DNA of 64,000 bases, taken from Auanema rhodensis (taxonomy: Eukaryota > Nematoda > Chromadorea > Rhabditida > Rhabditidae). Where the stretch lies: positions 1,922,001 to 1,986,000 of the forward strand of contig OZ059899.1 in NCBI GenBank assembly GCA_964057225.1, written 5' to 3'. Shown here piece by piece: positions 49,884 through 63,924 of the stretch. Numbering within the stretch: position 1 is the stretch's first letter; the number at the start of each line of letters is the position of its first letter. The translations under genes and the position numbers were made by a program. The notes below the pieces were generated by a model that was given only the letters and a program-made list of their open reading frames with translations, was not told where the DNA came from and did no database searches.

Positions 49884-50234
49884 ATCTAAAAACATCTACT
49901 TTTTGCTAAATTATTTTGAAATTTTTCGAAAAAATTTTTGTCAAAATGTTTTTGGAAGCAATGTTGAGTGTACATGGAAACTCAACATACACTAATGCAT
50001 CATTTTTCAAACGATCATAACTAATTTTTGTATCAAGCGTTTCTCGATGTAGTATAGTGCATTCGATACGGATTTTTAAGCTGCGTCGATCTGTGTTATC
50101 AGATTTGCGCTAGCTTAAAAATGCACCGAGATATCAACTGATATAAGTTCACACTTATATCCTCGATTTTCACCCTGAAGAAATAATTTTTTCGTTGAAT
50201 AACATTGTCCATCGTCTTTGCCTTGAAAAAAGGA
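49884..50234. repeat. Chimeric monomer M143 (D/GATACGG 5' / W 3')
   Basis: It carries CTCGATGTAG and GATACGG, but ends GAAATAATT and is followed by Y. The switch lies in or near the 57-bp invariant block. Confidence 0.7.
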
Positions 50235-52691
50235 ATCTAAAAACATCTACTTTTTGCTAAATTATTTTGAAATTTTTCGAAAAAATTTTTGTCAAAATGT
50301 TTTTGGAAACAATGTTGAGTGTACATGGAAACTCAACATACACTAATGCATCATTTTTCAAACGATCATAACTAATTTTTGTATTAAGCGTTTCTCAATG
50401 TAGTATAGTGCATTCGATGCGGATTTTTTAGCTGCGTTGATCAGTGTTATCAAATTTGCGCTAGCTTAAAAATGCACCGAGATATCAACTGATATAAGTT
50501 CACACTTATATCCTCGATTTTCACCCTGAAGAATTAATTTTTTCGTTGAATAACATTGTCCATCGTCTTTGCCTTGAAAAATGGAATCTAAAAACATCTA
50601 CTTTTTGCTAAATTATTTTGAAATTTTTCGAAAAAATTTTTGTCAAAATGTTTTTGGAAGCAATGTTGAGTGTACATGGAAACTCAACATACACTAATGC
50701 ATCATTTTTCAAACGATCATAACTAATTTTTGTATCAAGCGTTTCTCGATGTAGTATAGTGCATTCGATACGGATTTTTAAGCTGCGTCGATCTGTGTTA
50801 TCAGATTTGCGCTAGCTTAAAAATGCACCGAGATATCAACTGATATAAGTTCACACTTATATCCTCGATTTTCACCCTGAAGAATTAATTTTTTCGTTGA
50901 ATAACATTGTCCATCGTCTTTGCCTTGAAAATGGAATCTAAAAACATCTTTTTTTTTGCTAAATTATTTTGAAATTTCTCGAAAAAATTTTTGTCAAAAT
51001 GTTTTTGGAAGCAATGTTGAGTGTACATGGAAACTCAACATACACTAATGCATCATTTTTCAAACAATCATAACTATTTTGTGTATTAAGCGTTTCTCAA
51101 TGTAGTATAGTGCATTCGATGCGGATTTTTAAGCTGCGTCGATCTGTGTTATCAGATTTGCGCTAGCTTAAAAATGCACCGAGATATCAACTGATATAAG
51201 TTCACACTTATATCCTCGATTTTCACCTTGAAGAATTGATTTTTTCGTTGAATAACATTGTCTATCGTCTTTGCCTTGAAAAATGGAATCTAAAAACATC
51301 TACTTTTTGCTAAATTATTTTGAAATTTTTCGAAAAAATTTTTGTCAAAATGTTTTTGGAAGCAATGTTGAGTGTACATGGAAACTCAACATACACTAAT
51401 GCATCATTTTTCAAACGATCATAACTAATTTTTGTATCAAGCGTTTCTCGATGTAGTATAGTGCATTCGATGCGGATTTTTAAGCTGCGTCGATCTGTGT
51501 TATCAGATTTGCGCTAGCTTAAAAATGCACCGAGATATCAACTGATATAAGTTCACACTTATATCCTCGATTTTCACCCTGAAGAATTAATTTTTTCGTT
51601 GAATAACATTGTCCATCGTCTTTGCCTCGAAAAATGGAATCTAAAAACATCTACTTTTTGCTAAATTATTTTGAAATTTTTCGAAAAAATTTTTGTCAAA
51701 ATGTTTTTGGAAGCAATGTTGAGTGTACATGGAAATTCAACATACACTAATGCATCATTTTTCAAACGATCATAACTAATTTTTGTATCAAGCGTTTCTC
51801 GATGTAGTATAGTGCATTCGATGCGGATTTTTAAGCTGCGTCGATCTGTGTTATCAGATTTGCGCTAGCTTAAAAATGCACCGAGATATCAACTGATATA
51901 AGTTCACACTTATATCCTCGATTTTCACCCTGAAGAATTAATTTTTTCGTTGAATAACATTGTCCATCGTCTTTGCCTCGAAAAATGGAATCTAAAAACA
52001 TCTACTTTTTGCTAAATTATTTTGAAATTTTTCGAAAAAATTTTTGTCAAAATGTTTTTGGAAGCAATGTTGAGTGTACATGGAAATTCAACATACACTA
52101 ATGCATCATTTTTCAAACAATCATAACTAATTTGTGTATTAAGCGTTTCTCAATGTAGTATAGTGCATTCGATGCGGATTTTTAAGCTGCGTCGATCTGT
52201 GTTATCAGATTTGCGCTAGCTTAAAAATGCACCGAGATATCAACTGATATAAGTTCACACTTATATCCTCGATTTTCACCCTGAAGAATTGATTTTTTCG
52301 TTGAATAACATTGTCTATCGTCTTTGCCTTGAAAAATGGAATCTAAAAACATCTACTTTTTGCTAAATTATTTTGAAATTTTTCGAAAACATTTTTGTCA
52401 AAATGTTTTTGGAAGCAATGTTGAGTGTACATGGAAACTCAACATACACTAATGCATCATTTTTCAAACGATCATAACTAATTTTTGTATCAAGCGTTTC
52501 TCGATGTAGTATAGTGCATTCGATGCGGATTTTTAAGCTGCGTCGATCTGTGTTATCAGATTTGCGCTAGCTTAAAAATGCACCGAGATATCAACTGATA
52601 TAAGTTCACACTTATATCCTCGATTTTCACCCTGAAGAAATAATTTTTTCGTTGAATAACATTGTCCATCGTCTTTGCCTTGAAAAAAGGA

Positions 52692-53042
52692 ATCTAAAAA
52701 CATCTACTTTTTGCTAAATTATTTTGAAATTTTTCGAAAAAATTTTTGTCAAAATGTTTTTGGAAGCAATGTTGAGTGTACATGGAAATTCAACATACAC
52801 TAATGCATCATTTTTCAAACAATCATAACTAATTTGTGTATTAAGCGTTTCTCAATGTAGTATAGTGCATTCGATGCGGATTTTTAAGCTGCGTCGATCT
52901 GTGTTATCAGATTTGCGCTAGCTTAAAAATGCACCGAGATATCAACTGATATAAGTTCACACTTATATCCTCGATTTTCACCCTGAAGAATTGATTTTTT
53001 CGTTGAATAACATTGTCTATCGTCTTTGCCTTGAAAAATGGA
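52692..53042. repeat. Chimeric monomer M151 (Y 5' / S 3')
   Basis: It opens AAAAAAGG like Y but has GGAAATTC, class B and a TTGATT/TCTATC end like S. The Y marker GGAAACAATG is absent, so the switch is within the first 80 bases. It sits in the 702-bp duplication M149-M152. Confidence 0.7.
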
Positions 53043-56000
53043 ATCTAAAAACATCTACTTTTTGCTAAATTATTTTGAAATTTTTCGAAAACATTTTTGT
53101 CAAAATGTTTTTGGAAGCAATGTTGAGTGTACATGGAAACTCAACATACACTAATGCATCATTTTTCAAACGATCATAACTAATTTTTGTATCAAGCGTT
53201 TCTCGATGTAGTATAGTGCATTCGATGCGGATTTTTAAGCTGCGTCGATCTGTGTTATCAGATTTGCGCTAGCTTAAAAATGCACCGAGATATCAACTGA
53301 TATAAGTTCACACTTATATCCTCGATTTTCACCCTGAAGAAATAATTTTTTCGTTGAATAACATTGTCCATCGTCTTTGCCTTGAAAAAAGGAATCTAAA
53401 AACATCTACTTTTTGCTAAATTATTTTGAAATTTTTCGAAAAAATTTTTGTCAAAATGTTTTTGGAAACAATGTTGAGTGTACATGGAAACTCAACATAC
53501 ACTAATGCATCATTTTTCAAACGATCATAACTAATTTTTGTATTAAGCGTTTCTCAATGTAGTATAGTGCATTTGATGCGGATTTTTTAGCTGCGTCGAT
53601 CAGTGTTATCAAATTTGCGCTAGCTTAAAAATGCACCGAGATATCAACTGATATAAGTTCACACTTATATCCTCGATTTTCACCCTGAAGAATTAATTTT
53701 TTCGTTGAATAACATTGTCCATCGTCTTTGCCTTGAAAAATGGAATCTAAAAACATCTACTTTTTGCTAAATTATTTTGAAATTTTTCGAAAAAATTTTT
53801 GTCAAAATGTTTTTGGAAGCAATGTTGAGTGTACATGGAAACTCAACATACACTAATGCATCATTTTTCAAACGATCATAACTAATTTTTGTATCAAGCG
53901 TTTCTCGATGTAGTATAGTGCATTCGATACGGATTTTTAAGCTGCGTCGATCTGTGTTATCAGATTTGCGCTAGCTTAAAAATGCACCGAGATATCAACT
54001 GATATAAGTTCACACTTATATCCTCGATTTTCACCCTGAAGAATTAATTTTTTCGTTGAATAACATTGTCCATCGTCTTTGCCTTGAAAAATGGAATCTA
54101 AAAACATCTTTTTTTTTGCTAAATTATTTTGAAATTTCTCGAAAAAATTTTTGTCAAAATGTTTTTGGAAGCAATGTTGAGTGTACATGGAAACTCAACA
54201 TACACTAATGCATCATTTTTCAAACAATCATAACTAATTTGTGTATTAAGCGTTTCTCAATGTAGTATAGTGCATTCGATGCGGATTTTTAAGCTGCGTC
54301 GATCTGTGTTATCAGATTTGCGCTAGCTTAAAAATGCACCGAGATATCAACTGATATAAGTTCACACTTATATCCTCGATTTTCACCCTGAAGAATTGAT
54401 TTTTTCGTTGAATAACATTGTCTATCGTCTTTGCCTTGAAAAATGGAATCTAAAAACATCTACTTTTTGCTAAATTATTTTGAAATTTTTCAAAAAAATT
54501 TTTGTCAAAATGTTTTTGGAAGCAATGTTGAGTGTACATGGAAACTCAACATACACTAATGCATCATTTTTCAAACGATCATAACTAATTTTTGTATCAA
54601 GCGTTTCTCGATGTAGTATAGTGCATTCGATGCGGATTTTTAAGCTGCGTCGATCTGTGTTATCAGATTTGCGCTAGCTTAAAAATGCACCGAGATATCA
54701 ACTGATATAAGTTCACACTTATATCCTCGATTTTCACCCTGAAGAATTAATTTTTTCGTTGAATAACATTGTCCATCGTCTTTGCCTTGAAAAATGGAAT
54801 CTAAAAACATCTACTTTTTGCTAAATTATTTTGAAATTTTTCGAAAAAATTTTTGTCAAAATGTTTTTGGAAGCAATGTTGAGTGTACATGGAAACTCAA
54901 CATACACTAATGCATCATTTTTCAAACGATCATAACTAATTTTTGTATCAAGCGTTTCTCGATGTAGTATAGTGCATTCGATACGGATTTTTAAGCTGCG
55001 TCGATCTGTGTTATCAGATTTGCGCTAGCTTAAAAATGCACCGAGATATCAACTGATATAAGTTCACACTTATATCCTCGATTTTCACCCTGAAGAATTA
55101 ATTTTTTCGTTGAATAACATTGTCCATCGTCTTTGCCTTGAAAATGGAATCTAAAAACATCTTTCTTTTTGCTAAATTATTTTGAAATTTCTCGAAAAAA
55201 TTTTTGTCAAAATGTTTTTGGAAGCAATGTTGAGTGTACATGGAAACTCAACATACACTAATGCATCATTTTTCAAACAATCATAACTATTTTGTGTATT
55301 AAGCGTTTCTCAATGTAGTATAGTGCATTCGATGCGGATTTTTAAGCTGCGTCGATCTGTGTTATCAGATTTGCGCTAGCTTAAAAATGCACCGAGATAT
55401 CAACTGATATAAGTTCACACTTATATCCTCGATTTTCAAATTGAAGAATTGATTTTTTCGTTAAATAACATTGTCTATCGTCTTTGCCTTGAAAAATGGA
55501 ATCTAAAAACATCTACTTTTTGCTAAATTATTTTGAAATTTTTCGAAAAAATTTTTGTCAAAATGTTTTTGGAAGCAATGTTGAGTGTACATGGAAACTC
55601 AACATACACTAATGCATCATTTTTCAAACTATCATAACTAATTTTTGTATCAAGCGTTTCTCGATGTAGTATAGTGCATTCGATGCGGATTTTTAAGCTG
55701 CGTCGATCTGTGTTATCAGATTTGCGCTAGCTTAAAAATGCACCGAGATATCAACTGATATAAGTTCACACTTATATCCTCGATTTTCACCCTGAAGAAT
55801 TAATTTTTTCGTTGAATAACATTGTCCATCGTCTTTGCCTCGAAAAATGGAATCTAAAAACATCTACTTTTTGCTAAATTATTTTGAAATTTTTCGAAAA
55901 AATTTTTGTCAAAATGTTTTTGGAAGCAATGTTGAGTGTACATGGAAATTCAACATACACTAATGCATCATTTTTCAAACAATCATAACTAATTTGTGTA

Positions 56001-56906
56001 TTAAGCGTTTCTCAATGTAGTATAGTGCATTCGATGCGGATTTTTAAGCTGCGTCGATCTGTGTTATCAGATTTGCGCTAGCTTAAAAATGCACCGAGAT
56101 ATCAACTGATATAAGTTCACACTTATATCCTCGATTTTCACCCTGAAGAATTGATTTTTTCGTTGAATAACATTGTCTATCGTCTTTGCCTTGAAAAATG
56201 GAATCTAAAAACATCTACTTTTTGCTAAATTATTTTGAAATTTTTTGAAAACATTTTTGTCAAAATGTTTTTGGAAGCAATGTTGAGTGTACATGGAAAC
56301 TCAACATACACTAATGCATCATTTTTCAAACGATCATAACTAATTTTTGTATCAAGCGTTTCTCGATGTAGTATAGTGCATTCGATGCGGATTTTTAAGC
56401 TGCGTCGATCTGTGTTATCAGATTTGCGCTAGCTTAAAAATGCACCGAGATATCAACTGATATAAGTTCACACTTATATCCTCGATTTTCACCCTGAAGA
56501 ATTAATTTTTTCGTTGAATTACATTGTCCATCGTCTTTGCCTTGAAAAATGGAATCTAAAAACATCTACTTTTTGCTAAATTATTCTGAAATTTTTCGAA
56601 AAAATTTTTTTGTTAAAATGTTTTTGGAAGCAATGTTGAGTGTACATGGAAACTCAACATACACTAATGCATCATTTTTCAAACAATCATAACTAATTTG
56701 TGTATTAAGCGTTTCTCAATGTAGTATAGTGCATTCGATGCGGACTTTTAAGCTGCGTCGATCTGTGTGATCAGATTTGCGCTAGCTTAAAAATGCACCG
56801 AGATATCAACTGATATAAGTTCACACTTATATCCTCGATTTTCACCCTGAAGAATTGATTTTTTCGTTGAATAACATTGTCTATCGTCTTTGCCTTGAAA
56901 AATGGA

Positions 56907-59713
56907 ATCTAAAAACATCTACTTTTTGCTAAATTATTTTGAAATTTTTCGAAAAAATTTTTGTCAAAATGTTTTTGGAAGCAATGTTGAGTGTACATGG
57001 AAACTCAACATACACTAATGCATCATTTTTCAAACGATCATAACTAATTTTTGTATCAAGCGTTTCTCGATGTAGTATAGTGCATTCGATGCGGATTTTT
57101 AAGCTGCGTCGATCTGTGTTATCAGATTTGCGCTAGCTTAAAAATGCACCGAGATATCAACTGATATAAGTTCACACTTATATCTTCGATTTTCACCCTG
57201 AAGAATTAATTTTTTTGTTGAATAACATTGTCCATCGTCTTTGCCTTAAAAAAGGAATCTAAAAACATCTACTTTTTGCTAAATTATTTTGAAATTTTTC
57301 GAAAAAATTTTTGTCAAAATGTTTTTGGAAGCAATGTTGAGTGTACATGGAAACTCAACATACACTAATGCATCATTTTTCAAACAATCATAACTAATTT
57401 GTGTATCAAGCGTTTCTCAATGTAGTATAGTGCATTCGATGCGGATTTTTAAGCTGCGTCGATCTGTGTTATCAGATTTGCGCTAGCTTAAAAATGCACC
57501 GAGATATCAACTGATATAAGTTCACACTTATATCCTCGATTTTCACCCTGAAGAATTAATTTTTTCGTTGAATAACATTGTCCATCGTCTTTGCCTTGAA
57601 AAATGGAATCTAAAAACATCTACTTTTTGCTAAATTATTTTGAAATTTTTCGAAAAAATTTTTGTCAAAATGTTTTTGGAAGCAATGTTGAGTGTACATG
57701 GAAACTCAACATACACTAATGCATCATTTTTCAAACGATCATAACTAATTTTTGTATCAAGCGTTTCTCAACGTAGTATAGTGCATTCGATGCGGATTTT
57801 TAAGCTGCGTCGATCTGTGTTATCAGATTTGCGCTAGCTTAAAAATGCACCGAGATATCAACTGATATAAGTTCACACTTATATCCTCGATTTTCACCCT
57901 GAAGAATTAATTTTTTCGTTGAATAACATTGTCCATCGTCTTTGCCTTGAAAAATGGAATCTAAAAACATCTACTTTTTGCTAAATTATTTTGAAATTTT
58001 TCGAAAAAATTTTTGTCAAAATGTTTTTGGAAGCAATGTTGAGTGTACATGGAAACTCAACATACACTAATGCATCATTTTTCAAACAATCATAACTAAT
58101 TTGTGTATCAAGCGTTTCTCAACGTAGTATAGTGCATTCGATGCGGATTTTTAAGCTGCGTCGATCTGTGTTATCAGATTTGCGCTAGCTTAAAAATGCA
58201 CCGAGATATCAACTGATATAAGTTCACACTTATATCCTCGATTTTCACCCTGAAGAATTGATTTTTTCGTTGAATAACATTGTCCATCGTCTTTGCCTTG
58301 AAAAATGAAATCTAAAAACATCTACTTTTTGCTAAATTATTTTGAAATTTTTCGAAAAAATTTTTGTCAAAATGTTTTTGGAAGCAATGTTAAGTGTACA
58401 TGGAAACTCAACATACACTAATGCATCATTTTTCAAACGATCATAACTAATTTTTGTATTGAGCGTTTCTCAATGTAGTATAGTGCATTCGATGCGGATT
58501 TTTAAGCTGCGTCGATCTGTGTTATCAGATTTGCGCTAGCTTAAAAATGCACCGAGATATCAACTGATATAAGTTCACACTTATATCCTCGATTTTCACC
58601 CTGAAGAATTAATTTTTTCGTTGAATAACATTGTCCATCGTCTTTGCCTTGAAAAATGAAATCTGAAAACATCTACTTTTTGCTAAATTATTTTGAAATT
58701 TTTCGAAAAAAGTTTTGTCAAAATGTTTTTGGAAGCAATGTTGAGTGTACATGGAAACTCAACATACACTAATGCATCATTTTTCAAACGATCATAACTA
58801 ATTTTTGTATCAAGCGTTTCTCAACGTAGTATAGTGCATTCGATGCGGATTTTTAAGCTGCGTCGATCTGTGTTATCAGATTTGCGCTAGCTTAAAAGTG
58901 CACCGAGATATCAACTGATATAAGTTCACACTTATATCCTCGATTTTCACCCTGAAGAATTGATTTTTTCGTTGAATAACATTGTCCATCGTCTTTGCCT
59001 TGGAAAATGAAATCTAAAAACATCTACTTTTTGCTAAATTATTTTGAAATTTTTCGAAAAAATTTTTGTCAAAATGTTTTTGGAAGCAATGTTGAGTGTA
59101 CATGGAAACTCAACATACACTAATGCATCATTTTTCAAACAATCATAACTAATTTGTGTATTAAGCGTTTCTCAATGTAGTATAGTGCATTCGATGCGGA
59201 TTTTTAAGCTGCGTCGATCTGTGTGATCAGATTTGCGCTAGCTTAAAAATGCACCGAGATATCAACTGATATAAGTTCACACTTATATCCTCGATTTTCA
59301 CCCTGAAGAATTGATTTTTTCGTTGAATAACATTGTCTATCGTCTTTGCCTTGAAAAATGGAATCTAAAAACATCTACTTTTTGCTAAATTATTTTGAAA
59401 TTTTTCGAAAAAATTTTTGTCAAAATGTTTTTGGAAGCAATGTTGAGTGTACATGGAAACTCAACATACACTAATGCATCATTTTTCAAACAATCATAAC
59501 TAATTTGTGTATTAAGCGTTTCTCAATGTAGTATAGTGCATTCGATGCGGATTTTTAAGCTGCGTCGATCTGTGTTATCAGATTTGCGCTAGCTTAAAAA
59601 TGCACCGAGATATCAACTGATATAAGTTCACACTTATATCCTCGATTTTCACCCTGAAGAATTAATTTTTTCGTTGAATAACATTGTCCATCGTCTTTGC
59701 CTCGAAAAATGGA
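56907..59713. repeat. Duplicated right-end block, copy 1 (M163-M170)
   Basis: Eight monomers repeated at 60416-63222 with a 3509-bp offset. The private AAAAAAGTTTTG lies at 58712 and 62221, and GTGATCAG at 59223 and 62732. The third monomer differs between the copies (A class with CAACG against B class with CAATG), and copy 1 alone has AATCTGAAAAC and TTAAAAGTGC. Confidence 0.8.
59012..59362. repeat. Chimeric monomer M169 (W 5' / G 3')
   Basis: It opens with the W junction CTTGGAAAATGAAA, lacks the L/G T-run insertion, then shows class B, TATTAAGCG and GTGTGATCAG of G. M179 (62521-62871) is its duplicate. Confidence 0.75.
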
Positions 59714-60415
59714 ATGTAAAAACATCTACTTTTTGCTAAATTATTTTGAAATTTTTCGAAAAAATTTTTGTCAAAATGTTTTTGGAAGCAATGTTGAGTG
59801 TACATGGAAATTCAACATACACTAATGCATCATTTTTCAAACAATCATAACTAATTTGTGTATTAAGCGTTTCTCAATGTAGTATAGTGCATTCGATGCG
59901 GATTTTTAAGCTGCGTCGATCTGTGTTATCAGATTTGCGCTAGCTTAAAAATGCACCGAGATATCAACTGATATAAGTTCACACTTATATCCTCGATTTT
60001 CACCCTGAAGAATTAATTTTTTCGTTGAATAACATTGTCCATCGTCTTTGCCTCGAAAAATGGAATCTAAAAACATCTACTTTTTGCTAAATTATTTTGA
60101 AATTTTTCGAAAAAATTTTTGTCAAAATGTTTTTGGAAGCAATGTTGAGTGTACATGGAAATTCAACATACACTAATGCATCATTTTTCAAACAATCATA
60201 ACTAATTTGTGTATTAAGCGTTTCTCAATGTAGTATAGTGCATTCGATGCGGATTTTTAAGCTGCGTCGATCTGTGTTATCAGATTTGCGCTAGCTTAAA
60301 AATGCACCGAGATATCAACTGATATAAGTTCACACTTATATCCTCGATTTTCACCCTGAAGAATTGATTTTTTCGTTGAATAACATTGTCTATCGTCTTT
60401 GCCTTGAAAAATGGA

Positions 60416-63222
60416 ATCTAAAAACATCTACTTTTTGCTAAATTATTTTGAAATTTTTCGAAAAAATTTTTGTCAAAATGTTTTTGGAAGCAATGTTGAG
60501 TGTACATGGAAACTCAACATACACTAATGCATCATTTTTCAAACGATCATAACTAATTTTTGTATCAAGCGTTTCTCGATGTAGTATAGTGCATTCGATG
60601 CGGATTTTTAAGCTGCGTCGATCTGTGTTATCAGATTTGCGCTAGCTTAAAAATGCACCGAGATATCAACTGATATAAGTTCACACTTATATCTTCGATT
60701 TTCACCCTGAAGAATTAATTTTTTTGTTGAATAACATTGTCCATCGTCTTTGCCTTAAAAAAGGAATCTAAAAACATCTACTTTTTGCTAAATTATTTTG
60801 AAATTTTTCGAAAAAATTTTTGTCAAAATGTTTTTGGAAGCAATGTTGAGTGTACATGGAAACTCAACATACACTAATGCATCATTTTTCAAACAATCAT
60901 AACTAATTTGTGTATCAAGCGTTTCTCAATGTAGTATAGTGCATTCGATGCGGATTTTTAAGCTGCGTCGATCTGTGTTATCAGATTTGCGCTAGCTTAA
61001 AAATGCACCGAGATATCAACTGATATAAGTTCACACTTATATCCTCGATTTTCACCCTGAAGAATTAATTTTTTCGTTGAATAACATTGTCCATCGTTTT
61101 TGCCTTGAAAAATGGAATCTAAAAACATCTACTTTTTGCTAAATTATTTTGAAATTTTTCGAAAAAATTTTTGTCAAAATGTTTTTGGAAGCAATGTTGA
61201 GTGTACATGGAAACTCAACATACACTAATGCATCATTTTTCAAACAATCATAACTAATTTGTGTATCAAGCGTTTCTCAATGTAGTATAGTGCATTCGAT
61301 GCGGATTTTTAAGCTGCGTCGATCTGTGTTATCAGATTTGCGCTAGCTTAAAAATGCACCGAGATATCAACTGATATAAGTTCACACTTATATCCTCGAT
61401 TTTCACCCTGAAGAATTAATTTTTTCGTTGAATAACATTGTCCATCGTCTTTGCCTTGAAAAATGGAATCTAAAAACATCTACTTTTTGCTAAATTATTT
61501 TGAAATTTTTCGAAAAAATTTTTGTCAAAATGTTTTTGGAAGCAATGTTGAGTGTACATGGAAACTCAACATACACTAATGCATCATTTTTCAAACAATC
61601 ATAACTAATTTGTGTATCAAGCGTTTCTCAACGTAGTATAGTGCATTCGATGCGGATTTTTAAGCTGCGTCGATCTGTGTTATCAGATTTGCGCTAGCTT
61701 AAAAATGCACCGAGATATCAACTGATATAAGTTCACACTTATATCCTCGATTTTCACCCTGAAGAATTGATTTTTTCGTTGAATAACATTGTCCATCGTC
61801 TTTGCCTTGAAAAATGAAATCTAAAAACATCTACTTTTTGCTAAATTATTTTGAAATTTTTCGAAAAAATTTTTGTCAAAATGTTTTTGGAAGCAATGTT
61901 AAGTGTACATGGAAACTCAACATACACTAATGCATCATTTTTCAAACGATCATAACTAATTTTTGTATTGAGCGTTTCTCAATGTAGTATAGTGCATTCG
62001 ATGCGGATTTTTAAGCTGCGTCGATCTGTGTTATCAGATTTGCGCTAGCTTAAAAATGCACCGAGATATCAACTGATATAAGTTCACACTTATATCCTCG
62101 ATTTTCACCCTGAAGAATTAATTTTTTCGTTGAATAACATTGTCCATCGTCTTTGCCTTGAAAAATGGAATCTAAAAACATCTACTTTTTGCTAAATTAT
62201 TTTGAAATTTTTCGAAAAAAGTTTTGTCAAAATGTTTTTGGAAGCAATGTTGAGTGTACATGGAAACTCAACATACACTAATGCATCATTTTTCAAACGA
62301 TCATAACTAATTTTTGTATCAAGCGTTTCTCAACGTAGTATAGTGCATTCGATGCGGATTTTTAAGCTGCGTCGATCTGTGTTATCAGATTTGCGCTAGC
62401 TTAAAAATGCACCGAGATATCAACTGATATAAGTTCACACTTATATCCTCGATTTTCACCCTGAAGAATTGATTTTTTCGTTGAATAACATTGTCCATCG
62501 TCTTTGCCTTGGAAAATGAAATCTAAAAACATCTACTTTTTGCTAAATTATTTTGAAATTTTTCGAAAAAATTTTTGTCAAAATGTTTTTGGAAGCAATG
62601 TTGAGTGTACATGGAAACTCAACATACACTAATGCATCATTTTTCAAACAATCATAACTAATTTGTGTATTAAGCGTTTCTCAATGTAGTATAGTGCATT
62701 CGATGCGGATTTTTAAGCTGCGTCGATCTGTGTGATCAGATTTGCGCTAGCTTAAAAATGCACCGAGATATCAACTGATATAAGTTCACACTTATATCCT
62801 CGATTTTCACCCTGAAGAATTGATTTTTTCGTTGAATAACATTGTCTATCGTCTTTGCCTTGAAAAATGGAATCTAAAAACATCTACTTTTTGCTAAATT
62901 ATTTTGAAATTTTTCGAAAAAATTTTTGTCAAAATGTTTTTGGAAGCAATGTTGAGTGTACATGGAAACTCAACATACACTAATGCATCATTTTTCAAAC
63001 AATCATAACTAATTTGTGTATTAAGCGTTTCTCAATGTAGTATAGTGCATTCGATGCGGATTTTTAAGCTGCGTCGATCTGTGTTATCAGATTTGCGCTA
63101 GCTTAAAAATGCACCGAGATATCAACTGATATAAGTTCACACTTATATCCTCGATTTTCACCCTGAAGAATTGATTTTTTCGTTGAATAACATTGTCTAT
63201 CGTCTTTGCCTTGAAAAATAGA
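60416..63222. repeat. Duplicated right-end block, copy 2 (M173-M180)
   Basis: Partner of 56907-59713. CATCGTTTTTG near 61096 is private to this copy. Both copies include the same chimeric W/G monomer, so the chimera arose before this duplication. Confidence 0.8.
62521..62871. repeat. Chimeric monomer M179 (W 5' / G 3')
   Basis: Duplicate of M169, 3509 bp downstream, with the same switch between the T run and the A/B marker. Confidence 0.75.
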
Positions 63223-63924
63223 ATCTAAAAACATCTACTTTTTGCTAAATTATTTTGAAATTTTTCGAAAAAATTTTTGTCAAAATGTTTTTGGAAGCAA
63301 TGTTGAGTGTACATGGAAACTCAACATACACTAATGCATCATTTTTCAAACAATCATAACTAATTTGTGTATCAAGCGTTTCTCAATGTAGTATAGTGCA
63401 TTCGATGCGGATTTTTAAGCTGCGTCGATCTGTGTTATCAGATTTGCGCTAGCTTAAAAATGCACCGAGATATCAACTGATATAAGTTCACACTTATATC
63501 CTCGATTTTCACCCTGAAGAATCAATTTTTTCGTTGAATAACATTGTCCATCGTCTTTGCCTTGAAAAATGGAATCTAAAAACATCTACTTTTTGCTAAA
63601 TTATTTTGAAATTTTTCGAAAAAATTTTTGTCAAAATGTTTTTGGAAGCAATGTTGAGTGTACATGGAAACTCAACATACACTAATGCATCATTTTTCAA
63701 ACAATCATAACTAATTTGTGTATCAAACGTTTCTCAATGTAGTATAGTGCATTCGATGCGGATTTTTAAGCTGCGTCGATCTGTGTTATCAGATTTGCGC
63801 TAGCTTAAAAATGCACCGAGATATCAACTGATATAAGTTCACACTTATATCCTCGATTTTCACCCTGAAGAATTGATTTTTTCGTTGAATAACATTGTCC
63901 ATCGTCTTTGCCTTGAAAAATGAA
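63223..63924. repeat. Monomers M181-M182 (class B)
   Basis: Two B monomers follow the duplicated block. M181 has the private opening AAAAATAGAATC and the end GAATCAATTTT. M182 has TATCAAACG. They do not match M171-M172 (S type), so the 3509-bp duplication does not extend through them. Confidence 0.75.

Larger units (their letters stand above)
47777..56553. repeat. N9 block 2 (M137-M161)
   Basis: This is the second region with GATACGG plus nine-T monomers (pairs M137/138, M145/146, M154/155, M157/158), mixed with W, Y, S, D and E monomers. M137-M138 recur as M154-M155, 5968 bp apart. M145-M146 recur as M157-M158, 4213 bp apart, sharing the shortened CTTGAAAATGG and ACTATTTTG. M149-M150 and M151-M152 form a 702-bp duplication. 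It ends in E (M161), followed by G and T7, the same exit as N9 block 1. Confidence 0.8.
56554..60415. repeat. G monomer plus HOR unit M162-M172
   Basis: M162 is a G monomer (GTGATCAG at 56767, private GCGGACTTTTAAG). It is followed by T7, K, C, B with CAACG, Q, C, W/G hybrid, B, S, S. M168 carries the private AAAAAAGTTTTG (58712) and TTAAAAGTGC (58897). M171 has GGAATGTAAA. Confidence 0.75.
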
